Positions 56,628 through 64,000 of a stretch of DNA of 64,000 bases are shown piece after piece. The DNA is from Novosphingobium barchaimii LL02 (lineage in GTDB: Bacteria > Pseudomonadota > Alphaproteobacteria > Sphingomonadales > Sphingomonadaceae). The DNA is taken from the NCBI RefSeq assembly GCF_001046635.1, contig NZ_KQ130452.1, positions 422,668 through 486,667 on the forward strand, written 5' to 3'. Each line of letters opens with the position of its first letter. Position 1 is the stretch's first letter. The notes under the pieces are model-generated. The model ran no database searches. It saw only the letters and a program-made list of their open reading frames with translations, and had not been told where the DNA came from. The translations under genes and the position numbers were made by a program.

Positions 56628-58616
56628 ATGACCCTTTCTTCCGACCGTCTCGCGCCGATGGCCAACGCCATCAGGGCACTGTCGATGGATGCGGTCCAGG
56701 CTGCCAACAGCGGCCACCCGGGTATGCCGATGGGCATGGCCGACGTCGCCACCGTGTTGTTCGCGAAGTTCCTCAAGTTCGATCCGGCTGCCCCCAAGTG
56801 GGCGGACCGCGACCGCTTCGTGCTGTCGGCCGGTCACGGCTCGATGCTTATCTACTCGCTGCTGCACCTCACCGGCTATGCCAGCCCCACGCTGGATGAT
56901 ATCCGCAACTTCCGCCAGATGGGTTCGGTCTGTGCCGGTCACCCTGAGAACTTCCTGATCGAAGGCGTGGAATGCACCACTGGCCCGCTGGGCCAGGGTG
57001 TGGCGATGGCCGTCGGCATGGCGATGGCAGAGCGGCACCTCAACGCCACGTTTGGCGACGATCTGGTTGATCACAACACCTGGGTGATTGCCGGCGACGG
57101 CTGCCTGATGGAAGGCATCAACCACGAAGCTATCGGCCTCGCCGGTACGCTGAAGCTGGGCCGTCTCAAGGTTTTGTGGGACAACAACAAGATCACCATC
57201 GACGGCGACACCTCGCTGTCGACCACCGAAGACATTGCCGCCCGCTACCGCGCTTCGGGCTGGGACGTGTTCGACTGTGACGGCCACGATTTCGCCGATA
57301 TCGAGCGCGCGCTGGCCGAAGCCGCCGCCTCGGACAAGCCGAGCCTCGTTTCCTGCCGCACGCTGATCGGCAAGGGCGCGCCTAACAAGCAGGGCGGCCA
57401 CGACGTCCACGGCTCGCCGCTGGGCACCGCCGAGATCGAGGCTGCGCGCGAATACCTTGGCTGGACTTCCGCTCCGTTTGAAATCCCCGCCGAGATCGCC
57501 GGTGACTGGCACCTGATTGGCAAGCGCGGCACAGCCGTCCGGGCCGACTGGGAAGCGCGTCTCGCAGTGAACGACCAAGCCGCCGAATTTACCCGCCGCA
57601 TGACTGGCGAACTGCCCGAAATGGACGGCATCCGCGCCGCGCTGGCCGAATGGGTTGCCGGCGATTCCAACGTCGCCACCCGCAAGGCTTCGGAAAACTG
57701 GCTCAACGTGCTGGCGCCGGCGATCCCGGAAATGGTCGGCGGTTCGGCCGATCTCACCGGTTCGAACAACACCAAGGCCAAGTGCCAGGACCCGTTCACG
57801 CCGACCGACTATGCGGGCCGCTACGTCTATTACGGCATCCGCGAATTCGGCATGGCTGCCGCGATGAACGGCATGGCACTGCACGGCGGCGTGATCCCTT
57901 ACGGCGGCACCTTCCTGATCTTCTCGGACTACTGCCGCAATGCGATCCGTCTCTCGGCGCTGCAGCAGACCCGCGCGATCTATGTGCTGACCCATGACAG
58001 CATCGGCCTTGGCGAAGACGGCCCGACCCACCAGCCGGTCGAGCATGTGATGTCGATGCGCCTGATCCCCAACCTCTACGTGTTCCGCCCGGCAGATGCC
58101 GTGGAAACCGCAGAGTGCTGGACCATCGCCCTGGAATCCAGGGAAACGCCTTCGGTTCTCGCGCTGACCCGCCAGAACCTGCCGCAGCTTCGCACTTCGG
58201 GCGATATGCTGTCGGCGCGCGGTGCCTACACGCTGCGCAGCGCCGAAGGAGACCGCAAGGTCATCCTCATCGCGACCGGCTCGGAAGTCGAACTGGCGGT
58301 CAAGGTTCAGGGCGAACTGCATGCACAGGGCATCGGCGCCGATGTCGTCTCGATGCCTTGCATGGAATTGTTCGCGGCCCAGGACGAAGCCTATCAGCGC
58401 GAAGTCCTGCCCAACGATCCCTCCGTTCTGCGCGTCTCGATCGAGGCGGGCATCACGCAGGGCTGGGAACGCTACACTGCCTTCAGCCGCAATGGCGGCC
58501 TGAACATTGGCCTGGACCGCTTCGGCGCGTCCGCACCCGCCAAGGTTCTGTTCGAGCGCTTTGGCTTCACCGCCGAAGCCATCGTGCCCAAGATTCTGGA
58601 AAAGCTCAGCACCTAA
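56628..58616 (+). CDS. tkt: Transketolase
   Basis: This 662-aa protein has [18 protein letters not shown], the ThDP motif [15 protein letters not shown] ending in [21 protein letters not shown] and the C-terminal [14 protein letters not shown]. Full length for the family. Links pentose-phosphate and glycolytic sugar pools; first gene of the sugar-phosphate cluster. Confidence 0.97.
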   Translation: MTLSSDRLAPMANAIRALSMDAVQAANSGHPGMPMGMADVATVLFAKFLKFDPAAPKWADRDRFVLSAGHGSMLIYSLLHLTGYASPTLDDIRNFRQMGSVCAGHPENFLIEGVECTTGPLGQGVAMAVGMAMAERHLNATFGDDLVDHNTWVIAGDGCLMEGINHEAIGLAGTLKLGRLKVLWDNNKITIDGDTSLSTTEDIAARYRASGWDVFDCDGHDFADIERALAEAAASDKPSLVSCRTLIGKGAPNKQGGHDVHGSPLGTAEIEAAREYLGWTSAPFEIPAEIAGDWHLIGKRGTAVRADWEARLAVNDQAAEFTRRMTGELPEMDGIRAALAEWVAGDSNVATRKASENWLNVLAPAIPEMVGGSADLTGSNNTKAKCQDPFTPTDYAGRYVYYGIREFGMAAAMNGMALHGGVIPYGGTFLIFSDYCRNAIRLSALQQTRAIYVLTHDSIGLGEDGPTHQPVEHVMSMRLIPNLYVFRPADAVETAECWTIALESRETPSVLALTRQNLPQLRTSGDMLSARGAYTLRSAEGDRKVILIATGSEVELAVKVQGELHAQGIGADVVSMPCMELFAAQDEAYQREVLPNDPSVLRVSIEAGITQGWERYTAFSRNGGLNIGLDRFGASAPAKVLFERFGFTAEAIVPKILEKLST

Positions 58617-58631
58617 GAGGAGATTAGGATT

Positions 58632-59639
58632 ATGGCGATCAAGGTTGCGATCAACGGTTTCGGACGTATCGGGCGCAATGTCGCCCGCGCCATTCTCGAG
58701 CGTACCGACCATGACCTCGAACTGGTGTCGATCAACGATCTCGCCAGCGCCAAGGCCAACGCTCTCCTGTTCAAGCGCGACAGCGTCCACGGTGCGTTTG
58801 CGGGCACCGTCGACGTTGACGGCGACGACCTGATCGTCAACGGCAAGCGTATCAAGGTGACCGCGGAACGCGATCCCGCGAACCTGCCGCATGCCGCCAA
58901 TGGCATCGACATCGCGCTGGAATGCACCGGCTTCTTCGCCGACAAGGCAAGCGCTTCGAAGCACATCGAAGCAGGCGCCAAGCGCGTGCTGATCTCGGCT
59001 CCTGCAAAGGGCGCGGATCTCACCGTCGTTTACGGCGTGAACCACGACAAGCTGACCGCCGACCACCTGGTCGTCTCGAATGCGTCGTGCACGACCAACT
59101 GCCTGGCCCCCTTCGCCAAGGTCCTGCACGAAGCCATCGGCATCGAGCGCGGCCTGATGACGACGATCCACTCGTATACCAACGACCAGAAGATCCTCGA
59201 TCAGATCCACTCCGACCCGCGCCGTTCGCGCGCGGCAGCGATGAACATGATCCCGACCAGCACCGGCGCCGCCGTTGCCGTAGGCCTCGTGCTCCCGGAC
59301 CTGGCCGGCAAGCTCGACGGTTCGTCGATCCGCGTTCCGACCCCGAACGTCTCGGTCGTTGACCTGACGTTCGTGCCGAGCCGCGACACCACGCTCGAGG
59401 AAGTGAACTCGCTTCTGAAGGCCGCTGCCGAAGGCGAACTGAAGGGCGTTCTCGGGTACACGGACGAACCGCTGGTTTCGATCGACTTCAACCATGACGC
59501 GCACTCCTCGACCATCGACAGCCTTGAGACTTCGGTCCTCGAAGGCAAGCTGGTGCGCGTGCTTTCGTGGTACGACAACGAGTGGGGCTTCTCCAACCGC
59601 ATGGTCGACACGGCCGGCGTAATGGGCGGTCTGCTCTAA
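58632..59639 (+). CDS. gap: Glyceraldehyde-3-phosphate dehydrogenase
   Basis: A 335-aa enzyme: [15 protein letters not shown] (NAD site), [17 protein letters not shown] with the catalytic Cys, and [22 protein letters not shown] site lies before the ATG. Fifteen nt after tkt, so co-transcribed. Confidence 0.98.
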   Translation: MAIKVAINGFGRIGRNVARAILERTDHDLELVSINDLASAKANALLFKRDSVHGAFAGTVDVDGDDLIVNGKRIKVTAERDPANLPHAANGIDIALECTGFFADKASASKHIEAGAKRVLISAPAKGADLTVVYGVNHDKLTADHLVVSNASCTTNCLAPFAKVLHEAIGIERGLMTTIHSYTNDQKILDQIHSDPRRSRAAAMNMIPTSTGAAVAVGLVLPDLAGKLDGSSIRVPTPNVSVVDLTFVPSRDTTLEEVNSLLKAAAEGELKGVLGYTDEPLVSIDFNHDAHSSTIDSLETSVLEGKLVRVLSWYDNEWGFSNRMVDTAGVMGGLL

Positions 59640-59645
59640 GACTTG

Positions 59646-60131
59646 ATGGGGACGGGTCGCCTTATCGGCATCGCGCGACGGGCAAGGCCCCGAGCGCCGA
59701 TGGAGGAATTGCGGTCCGTCGCCGTAACTGCCGCCGCGGGAGTCCAGGGAGACTTTCGCGGCGCGGTGCGTCCGGGCAAGAAGCCGCGCCGGCAGATTTC
59801 CCTGATGGAGATCGAAAGCTGGCGCGCGGCGCTGGGTGACCTGGAGATTTGCGGGGGGCTGTTCGGGTTCGATGAGCCGGCGTGGCATGCGCGGCGGGCG
59901 AACCTGTTGGTCGAGGGACTGCGGTGCCCGCGGGAAACCGGCTATGTCCTGGCGATCGGCCGCACTCTGCGCATCGAAGTCACGATGGAATGCGATCCGT
60001 GCAGCCGCATGGAGGAAGTGGCACAGGGCCTCAAGCATGCGCTTCTGCCGGACTGGCGGGGCGGCGTACTGGGCACCGTGCTGGATGACGGCGAGATCGC
60101 CGTGGGCGACGAGATAAGGATCGAGAGATGA
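59646..60131 (+). CDS. MOSC-domain protein
   Basis: Start ATG 59646 (TTG 59643 possible). The 161-aa protein has MOSC-type features: a core [16 protein letters not shown], then [14 protein letters not shown] and [20 protein letters not shown] with the Cys expected in sulfur-carrier MOSC proteins. Inserted between gap and pgk, overlapping pgk by 4 nt. It may move sulfur or molybdenum-cofactor groups; substrate unknown. Confidence 0.8.
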   Translation: MGTGRLIGIARRARPRAPMEELRSVAVTAAAGVQGDFRGAVRPGKKPRRQISLMEIESWRAALGDLEICGGLFGFDEPAWHARRANLLVEGLRCPRETGYVLAIGRTLRIEVTMECDPCSRMEEVAQGLKHALLPDWRGGVLGTVLDDGEIAVGDEIRIER

Positions 60132-61327
60132 GCGCTTTCAAGACCCTGGACGATCTTGGTGACGTAAATGGCAAGGTCGCGCTTGTGCGCGTCGACCTCA
60201 ACCTGCCTATGCAAGACGGCGCCGTTACCGACGACACCCGCATCCGCGCCGCGCTGCCTACGATCCTCGAACTGTCGGGCAAGGGCGCCAAGGTTCTGCT
60301 GCTCGCGCACTTCGGGCGCCCCAAGGGCGAACGCTCGTCCACCATGTCGCTGTCGATGGTGGTTGGTGCGGTCGAGAAGGTGCTTGGCAAGGAAGTGATG
60401 TTCGTGCCCGAGATTACCGGGCCGGTGGTTGCACAGTCGGTAGGCATCCTGCGTGCCGGCGACATCGCCATCCTCGAAAACACGCGCTTCTGGAAGGGCG
60501 AGGAAAAGAACGACCCCGAACTGGCTCAGGCGATCGCCGCCAACGCCGACTTCTACGTCAACGATGCGTTCTCCGCCGCCCACCGTGCCCACGCCACTAC
60601 CGAGGGCCTTGCCCGCGTGCTGCCCGCGTATGCCGGCCGTTCGATGCAGGCGGAACTCGAAGCGCTCGACAAGGCGCTAGGCAATCCCGAGAAGCCTGTT
60701 GCGGCCGTTGTCGGCGGCGCCAAGGTTTCCTCCAAGCTCGAAGTGCTCAAGCACCTCGTCACTATGGTCGATCACCTCATCATCGGCGGTGGCATGGCCA
60801 ACACCTTCCTCGCCGCCAAGGGCGTGGACGTGGGCAAGTCGCTTTGCGAGCACGACCTGACGGATACCGCCAACGAAATCCTAGCCACGGCTGATGCCTC
60901 GGGTTGCACTGTGCACCTTCCGTACGATGTGGTCGTCTCGAAGGAATTCGCGGCGAACCCGCCGTCACTGCGCACCTGCAACGTGCATGAAGTCGAAGCT
61001 GACGAGATGATTCTCGACGCCGGCCCTGCCGCTGCTGAAACGCTTGGCGACGTGCTCAAGAACTGCCGCACCCTGGTGTGGAATGGCCCGCTCGGCGCCT
61101 TCGAGATGGCGCCTTTCGATGCCGCCACCGTGGCGCTGGCCAAGACCGCTGCGGCGCTGACGGCTGAGGGGTCGCTGGTTTCGGTTGCTGGCGGCGGCGA
61201 TACCGTCGCGGCGCTCAACCACGCGGGTGCGGCTCAGGACTTCACCTATATCTCAACAGCAGGCGGCGCCTTCCTCGAATGGATGGAAGGCAAGGAACTG
61301 CCCGGCGTGGCAGTACTTTCAGCCTGA
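60128..61327 (+). CDS. pgk: Phosphoglycerate kinase
   Basis: This 399-aa enzyme has [41 protein letters not shown] and the C-terminal [13 protein letters not shown] and [17 protein letters not shown]. Length normal. Starts on the MOSC stop. Confidence 0.97.
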   Translation: MSAFKTLDDLGDVNGKVALVRVDLNLPMQDGAVTDDTRIRAALPTILELSGKGAKVLLLAHFGRPKGERSSTMSLSMVVGAVEKVLGKEVMFVPEITGPVVAQSVGILRAGDIAILENTRFWKGEEKNDPELAQAIAANADFYVNDAFSAAHRAHATTEGLARVLPAYAGRSMQAELEALDKALGNPEKPVAAVVGGAKVSSKLEVLKHLVTMVDHLIIGGGMANTFLAAKGVDVGKSLCEHDLTDTANEILATADASGCTVHLPYDVVVSKEFAANPPSLRTCNVHEVEADEMILDAGPAAAETLGDVLKNCRTLVWNGPLGAFEMAPFDAATVALAKTAAALTAEGSLVSVAGGGDTVAALNHAGAAQDFTYISTAGGAFLEWMEGKELPGVAVLSA

Positions 61328-61339
61328 TTGGCTTGCTTC

Positions 61340-61365
61340 GTCATTCCCGCCTACGCGGGAATGAC
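61340..61365. repeat. Palindrome GTCATTCCCGC-N4-GCGGGAATGAC
   Basis: Perfect 11-bp inverted repeat just after pgk, of the 'CATTCCCGCgNNNGCGGGAATG' type dispersed in many bacterial genomes. May serve as a terminator or REP-like element. Confidence 0.75.
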
Positions 61366-61434
61366 AAGTTGTTGGTTTGAGACCTGTGCGAATGGCACGA
61401 AGAGAAGGCGAGAAAGACCTCAGTATGTGCCCGC

Positions 61435-62526
61435 ATGACCCAGTCTGACCATGCGGGCACCGCGCCCTGGCAAGGGCGGCATATCACGCTTGACGGGATG
61501 CGCGGGATCGCCGCGCTCGCCGTGGCGCTGTTCCACTACAACATTTCGCAGGCCCCGCACGGCTATGTCGCGGTGGACTTTTTCTTTGCGCTGTCGGGCT
61601 TTGTGCTGTGCAAGACCTACTTGCCGCGGTGGCAGGCGGGGCTGACGACCTGGGCTTTCATGAAGCAGCGGGTGATCCGGCTCTATCCTCTGTTCTTCGT
61701 TGGCATCGTCGTCACCACGTTTTCCGCGATTTCGAACCATTTCACCGGGCAGGGCAATTTCTACAGCTACGAGATGATGGCGCAGGCGCTGCCGTTCAAC
61801 CTGCTGATGCTGCCCTCGCCGGTGACGAACACGCTGTTCCCGCTCAACGTGCCGGCATGGTCGCTGTTCTTCGAACTGGTGGCGAACCTGGGCCTTGTGC
61901 TGCTGCTGTTCCGGCTGCCCCGGATCGGACTGCTGGCGCTGACGATGGCGGCGGCGTGGTGGTTTGCGCTGGCGGTACTGAAGAACGACGGGGGCAACCT
62001 CGGCGCGGTGTGGCACCAGCTTGGCATCTCTATGGTGCGCACGACCATGTCGTTCACTGCCGGCGTGCTGCTGGCGCGCTTCCCGATCCCGGAATTCCGC
62101 CCCGCCGGGTGGATGGGCCTCGCCTGTCTCGCTGCGATCGCGGCGATGCTGATGCTCGATATCGGCGCGGTTCCCGATGCGTATTACGACCTTGCCTGCA
62201 GCATCGTCGTCTCGCCGCTGCTGGTCTGGCTCGGCGCGCGCTGTGAGCCGCCCCGCGTCTTGGCGCCGATTGCCTGGTTTTTGGGTGAGGTGTCCTACGC
62301 GGTTTACGCGGTCCACTGGGCGCTGATGGAGCCGCTGCGCTACTTCAAGGATGATCTTGGCTACGACCCGGTGCTGATGGGGGTGGTCTACCTTGCGTGC
62401 TGCGTGGCGCTGGGCTGGGCTGGGGTGCGCTGGGTCGATGCGCCGATGCGCCGGAAGATCGGCGCCATGCTGCGCGAAAGAGCGAGCCGCGCTCCGTCGC
62501 TGAAGGGGAGCGCCGCGACGAACTAA
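61435..62526 (+). CDS. Acyltransferase family 3 membrane protein
   Basis: A 363-aa protein with ~9-10 membrane segments and the family start HITLDGMRGIAALAVALFHY with the catalytic-type His. Such OafA-like proteins acylate surface sugars or lipids. It breaks the run of glycolytic genes and is probably unrelated in function. Confidence 0.88.
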   Translation: MTQSDHAGTAPWQGRHITLDGMRGIAALAVALFHYNISQAPHGYVAVDFFFALSGFVLCKTYLPRWQAGLTTWAFMKQRVIRLYPLFFVGIVVTTFSAISNHFTGQGNFYSYEMMAQALPFNLLMLPSPVTNTLFPLNVPAWSLFFELVANLGLVLLLFRLPRIGLLALTMAAAWWFALAVLKNDGGNLGAVWHQLGISMVRTTMSFTAGVLLARFPIPEFRPAGWMGLACLAAIAAMLMLDIGAVPDAYYDLACSIVVSPLLVWLGARCEPPRVLAPIAWFLGEVSYAVYAVHWALMEPLRYFKDDLGYDPVLMGVVYLACCVALGWAGVRWVDAPMRRKIGAMLRERASRAPSLKGSAATN

Positions 62527-62614
62527 ACCCCCATAAACCCGTGCCGCAGTTGCGAAATAAGGGGTCGCAGCGTAGGCTAGAATTCAAGTGCTGAACAACT
62601 CAGGAGGAGAAACC

Positions 62615-63526
62615 ATGCAGTATTCAGACATGACCGCCAAGATGGCAGACGGCGACGGATTTATCGCCGCGCTTGACCAAAGTGGCGGTTCCACCCCCAA
62701 GGCCCTCGCGGGTTACGGGATTCAGGAAGGTGCATGGTCGAACGAGGAGGAGATGTTCGGCCTGATCCACGAAATGCGCGCGCGGATCATTTCATCGCCC
62801 GTCTTCACCGGTGAAAAGGTCATCGGTGCCATCCTGTTCGAGCGGACCATGGACGGTCTCGTCGACGGCGTACCGACCCCGCAGGCGCTGCTCGCCAAGG
62901 GCATCGTGCCTTTCATCAAGATCGACAAGGGTCTTGAGGACGAAGTTGATGGCTGTCAGCTTATGAAGCCCAACCCCACCCTCGACGGACTGCTTTCGCG
63001 TTCGAAGAAGCTGGGCGTGTTCGGCACCAAGGAGCGTTCGGTCATCAATTCGGCCAATCAGGCTGGTATCGCTGCCGTGGTCAAGCAGCAGTTCGAGATC
63101 GGCCTGCAGGTGCTCAGCCACGAGATGATGCCGATCATCGAGCCGGAAGTGAACATCAAGAGCGACACGCGCGCCGAGTGCGACACGATCCTGCGCGATG
63201 AAATCCTGAAGAACCTGGACGCGCTGCCCGAGGGCAAGACGGTCATGCTCAAGCTCTCGCTGCCGGTGGTGCCGGGCACGTTCGATGCACTGGTCGAGCA
63301 TCCGAAGGTGCTGCGCGTCGTCGCGCTGTCGGGCGGTTTTGCGCGCCCTGAGGCCTGCGTGGAACTGGCGAAGAACAAGGGCATCATCGCCAGCTTCAGC
63401 CGCGCGCTGCTGTCGGACCTGCGCTCGCAGATGAGCGATGCCGAGTTCAACGCTTCGCTTGGTGAAGCCATCGACGCGATCTACGCTGGCTCGACCCAGA
63501 AGGCGCAAGCGGCAGCCGCCGTCTGA
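62615..63526 (+). CDS. fda: Fructose-bisphosphate aldolase, class I
   Basis: Start at ATG 62615 behind a strong AGGAGGAG site. The 303-aa protein shows the class I type seen in alphaproteobacteria: GFIAALDQSGGSTPKALAGY, SPVFTGEKVIGAILFERTMD, VPFIKIDKGLEDEVDG and GKTVMLKLSLPVVPG. It completes the gap-pgk-fda set. Confidence 0.93.
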   Translation: MQYSDMTAKMADGDGFIAALDQSGGSTPKALAGYGIQEGAWSNEEEMFGLIHEMRARIISSPVFTGEKVIGAILFERTMDGLVDGVPTPQALLAKGIVPFIKIDKGLEDEVDGCQLMKPNPTLDGLLSRSKKLGVFGTKERSVINSANQAGIAAVVKQQFEIGLQVLSHEMMPIIEPEVNIKSDTRAECDTILRDEILKNLDALPEGKTVMLKLSLPVVPGTFDALVEHPKVLRVVALSGGFARPEACVELAKNKGIIASFSRALLSDLRSQMSDAEFNASLGEAIDAIYAGSTQKAQAAAAV

Positions 63527-63550
63527 TCTTCGCATCGGTCTGAAAAAGGA

Positions 63551-63579
63551 AAAGGCGGTGCCGGGGGGCGCCGCCTTTT
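63551..63579 (+). terminator. Terminator after the aldolase gene
   Basis: AAAGGCGGTGCC pairs with GGCGCCGCCTTT (one G-T pair) and is followed by T residues; it works in both directions between the convergent genes. Confidence 0.82.
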
Positions 63580-63588
63580 CTTTGGGTT

Positions 63589-64000
63589 TCAGTAACCGCC
63601 CATGAAGCGGAAACCGAAGCGGTAATCGGAAGATCTGATCGCGCCGTTGTTTGCCGCGCCGGCAACCTTGTCTGGCCTTACCTGGACAAGTTCGAGAGTG
63701 CCGTCGGCTATGGTGATCGGCTTGCCCGAAGTGATTTCGATCTCGCCGCCGCGCCCGCTGTCGATCCGCAGGCGCAAGCGAAGCTGTCCGCCCCAGACGC
63801 AGCGCGCGTTCATCGGGCAACGGCTGTCTTCCAGTACAGCCAGTGGAGTCACGCGTGGGCCGTCCACCGTCACAGTCTGGCCTAACGCGGCGAAGGTCAG
63901 CGGGGCGCCGGTTTCGGCAGCCGGCAATTCGGACGGATAGGGCTGCGAGGGCGGTTGAGCCGGGGTTGGCGCCAAAGGCTGGGCCATCGGCACGGGCTCG
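63589..64000 (-). CDS. Hypothetical protein, N-terminus beyond the window
   Basis: The frame is open to the window end; a Met at 63993 is unlikely to be the true start because a Pro/Gln-rich linker surrounds it (APTPAQPPSQPYPSELP), probably after a signal peptide further out. The visible 134+ residues have CPMNARCVWGGQLRLRLRID and ELVQVRPDK, a small beta-rich domain with two Cys seen in exported proteins of sphingomonads. Function unknown. Confidence 0.65.
   Translation of the reverse strand, partial: EPVPMAQPLAPTPAQPPSQPYPSELPAAETGAPLTFAALGQTVTVDGPRVTPLAVLEDSRCPMNARCVWGGQLRLRLRIDSGRGGEIEITSGKPITIADGTLELVQVRPDKVAGAANNGAIRSSDYRFGFRFMGGY

Noticed and set aside
56586-60038. 1150-codon open frame antisense to tkt, gap and the MOSC gene
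   Set aside because: It mirrors the codon pattern of strongly conserved genes on the other strand; His/Arg/Gly-rich sequence without domains, a typical high-GC shadow.

Overview
The window is high-GC chromosomal DNA of a sphingomonad-type alphaproteobacterium (Novosphingobium/Sphingobium-like). This is judged from the gene content and order (thyA, bkd E1/E2 genes, zapA next to the formyl-THF cyclo-ligase with 6S RNA between them, tkt-gap-pgk-fda, DUF2842, a GapR-like DUF2312 gene) and the codon style. It was worked out by reading alone; no database search was run.

Layout. (1) 1-5.3 kb: accessory block with a partial SRAP protein, two small genes, and a winged-helix (MarR-like) gene split by a complete IS66 element (1671-4475) with a visible 8-bp target duplication. 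(2) 5.3-48.9 kb: one nearly complete siphovirus-type prophage. Reading leftward from the switch at 37 kb come cro-like and LexA-N-like regulators, replication genes, RusA, terminase, a portal with a fused 2H-phosphoesterase domain, MuF, a DUF2213 protease/scaffold, decoration and capsid proteins, tail proteins including a frameshifted chaperone pair, tape measure, hub and tail fibre, then endolysin, holin and Rz/Rz1 spanins. Four small 'moron' genes sit on the opposite strand inside this operon. Rightward from the switch come a CI-like repressor with lysogeny-type cargo, then an annealase, a broken gene, SSB, an HNH protein, NinB, a Dda-like helicase, two adenine methyltransferases, excisionase and integrase. 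The integrase ends just before a 3' half tRNA-Pro(CGG), which is the attR. No matching attL was found in the window, so the prophage probably continues left of base 1. (3) 48.9-64 kb: host core genes: thyA; the branched-chain 2-oxoacid dehydrogenase operon; two tRNA-Asp genes; DUF2842, cyclo-ligase, 6S RNA and zapA; and a sugar-phosphate cluster (tkt, gap, MOSC gene, pgk, acyltransferase, class I aldolase).

How it works together. A CI-like repressor and a Cro-like protein face each other across an ATACC-N5-GGTAT palindrome. Two more copies flank and overlap the promoter of the rightward recombination operon, so one repressor could silence both arms. The structural arm carries a recurrent intergenic element (GAYRRCGGTAA on the minus strand) about 33-45 nt before five start codons; at three of these a moron is inserted just upstream. 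The morons (HEPN-like, Cas2/VapD-like, and two membrane proteins), the Acb1-like domain on the portal and the two methyltransferases form a plausible defence/counter-defence set, and these are the most interesting parts of the window.
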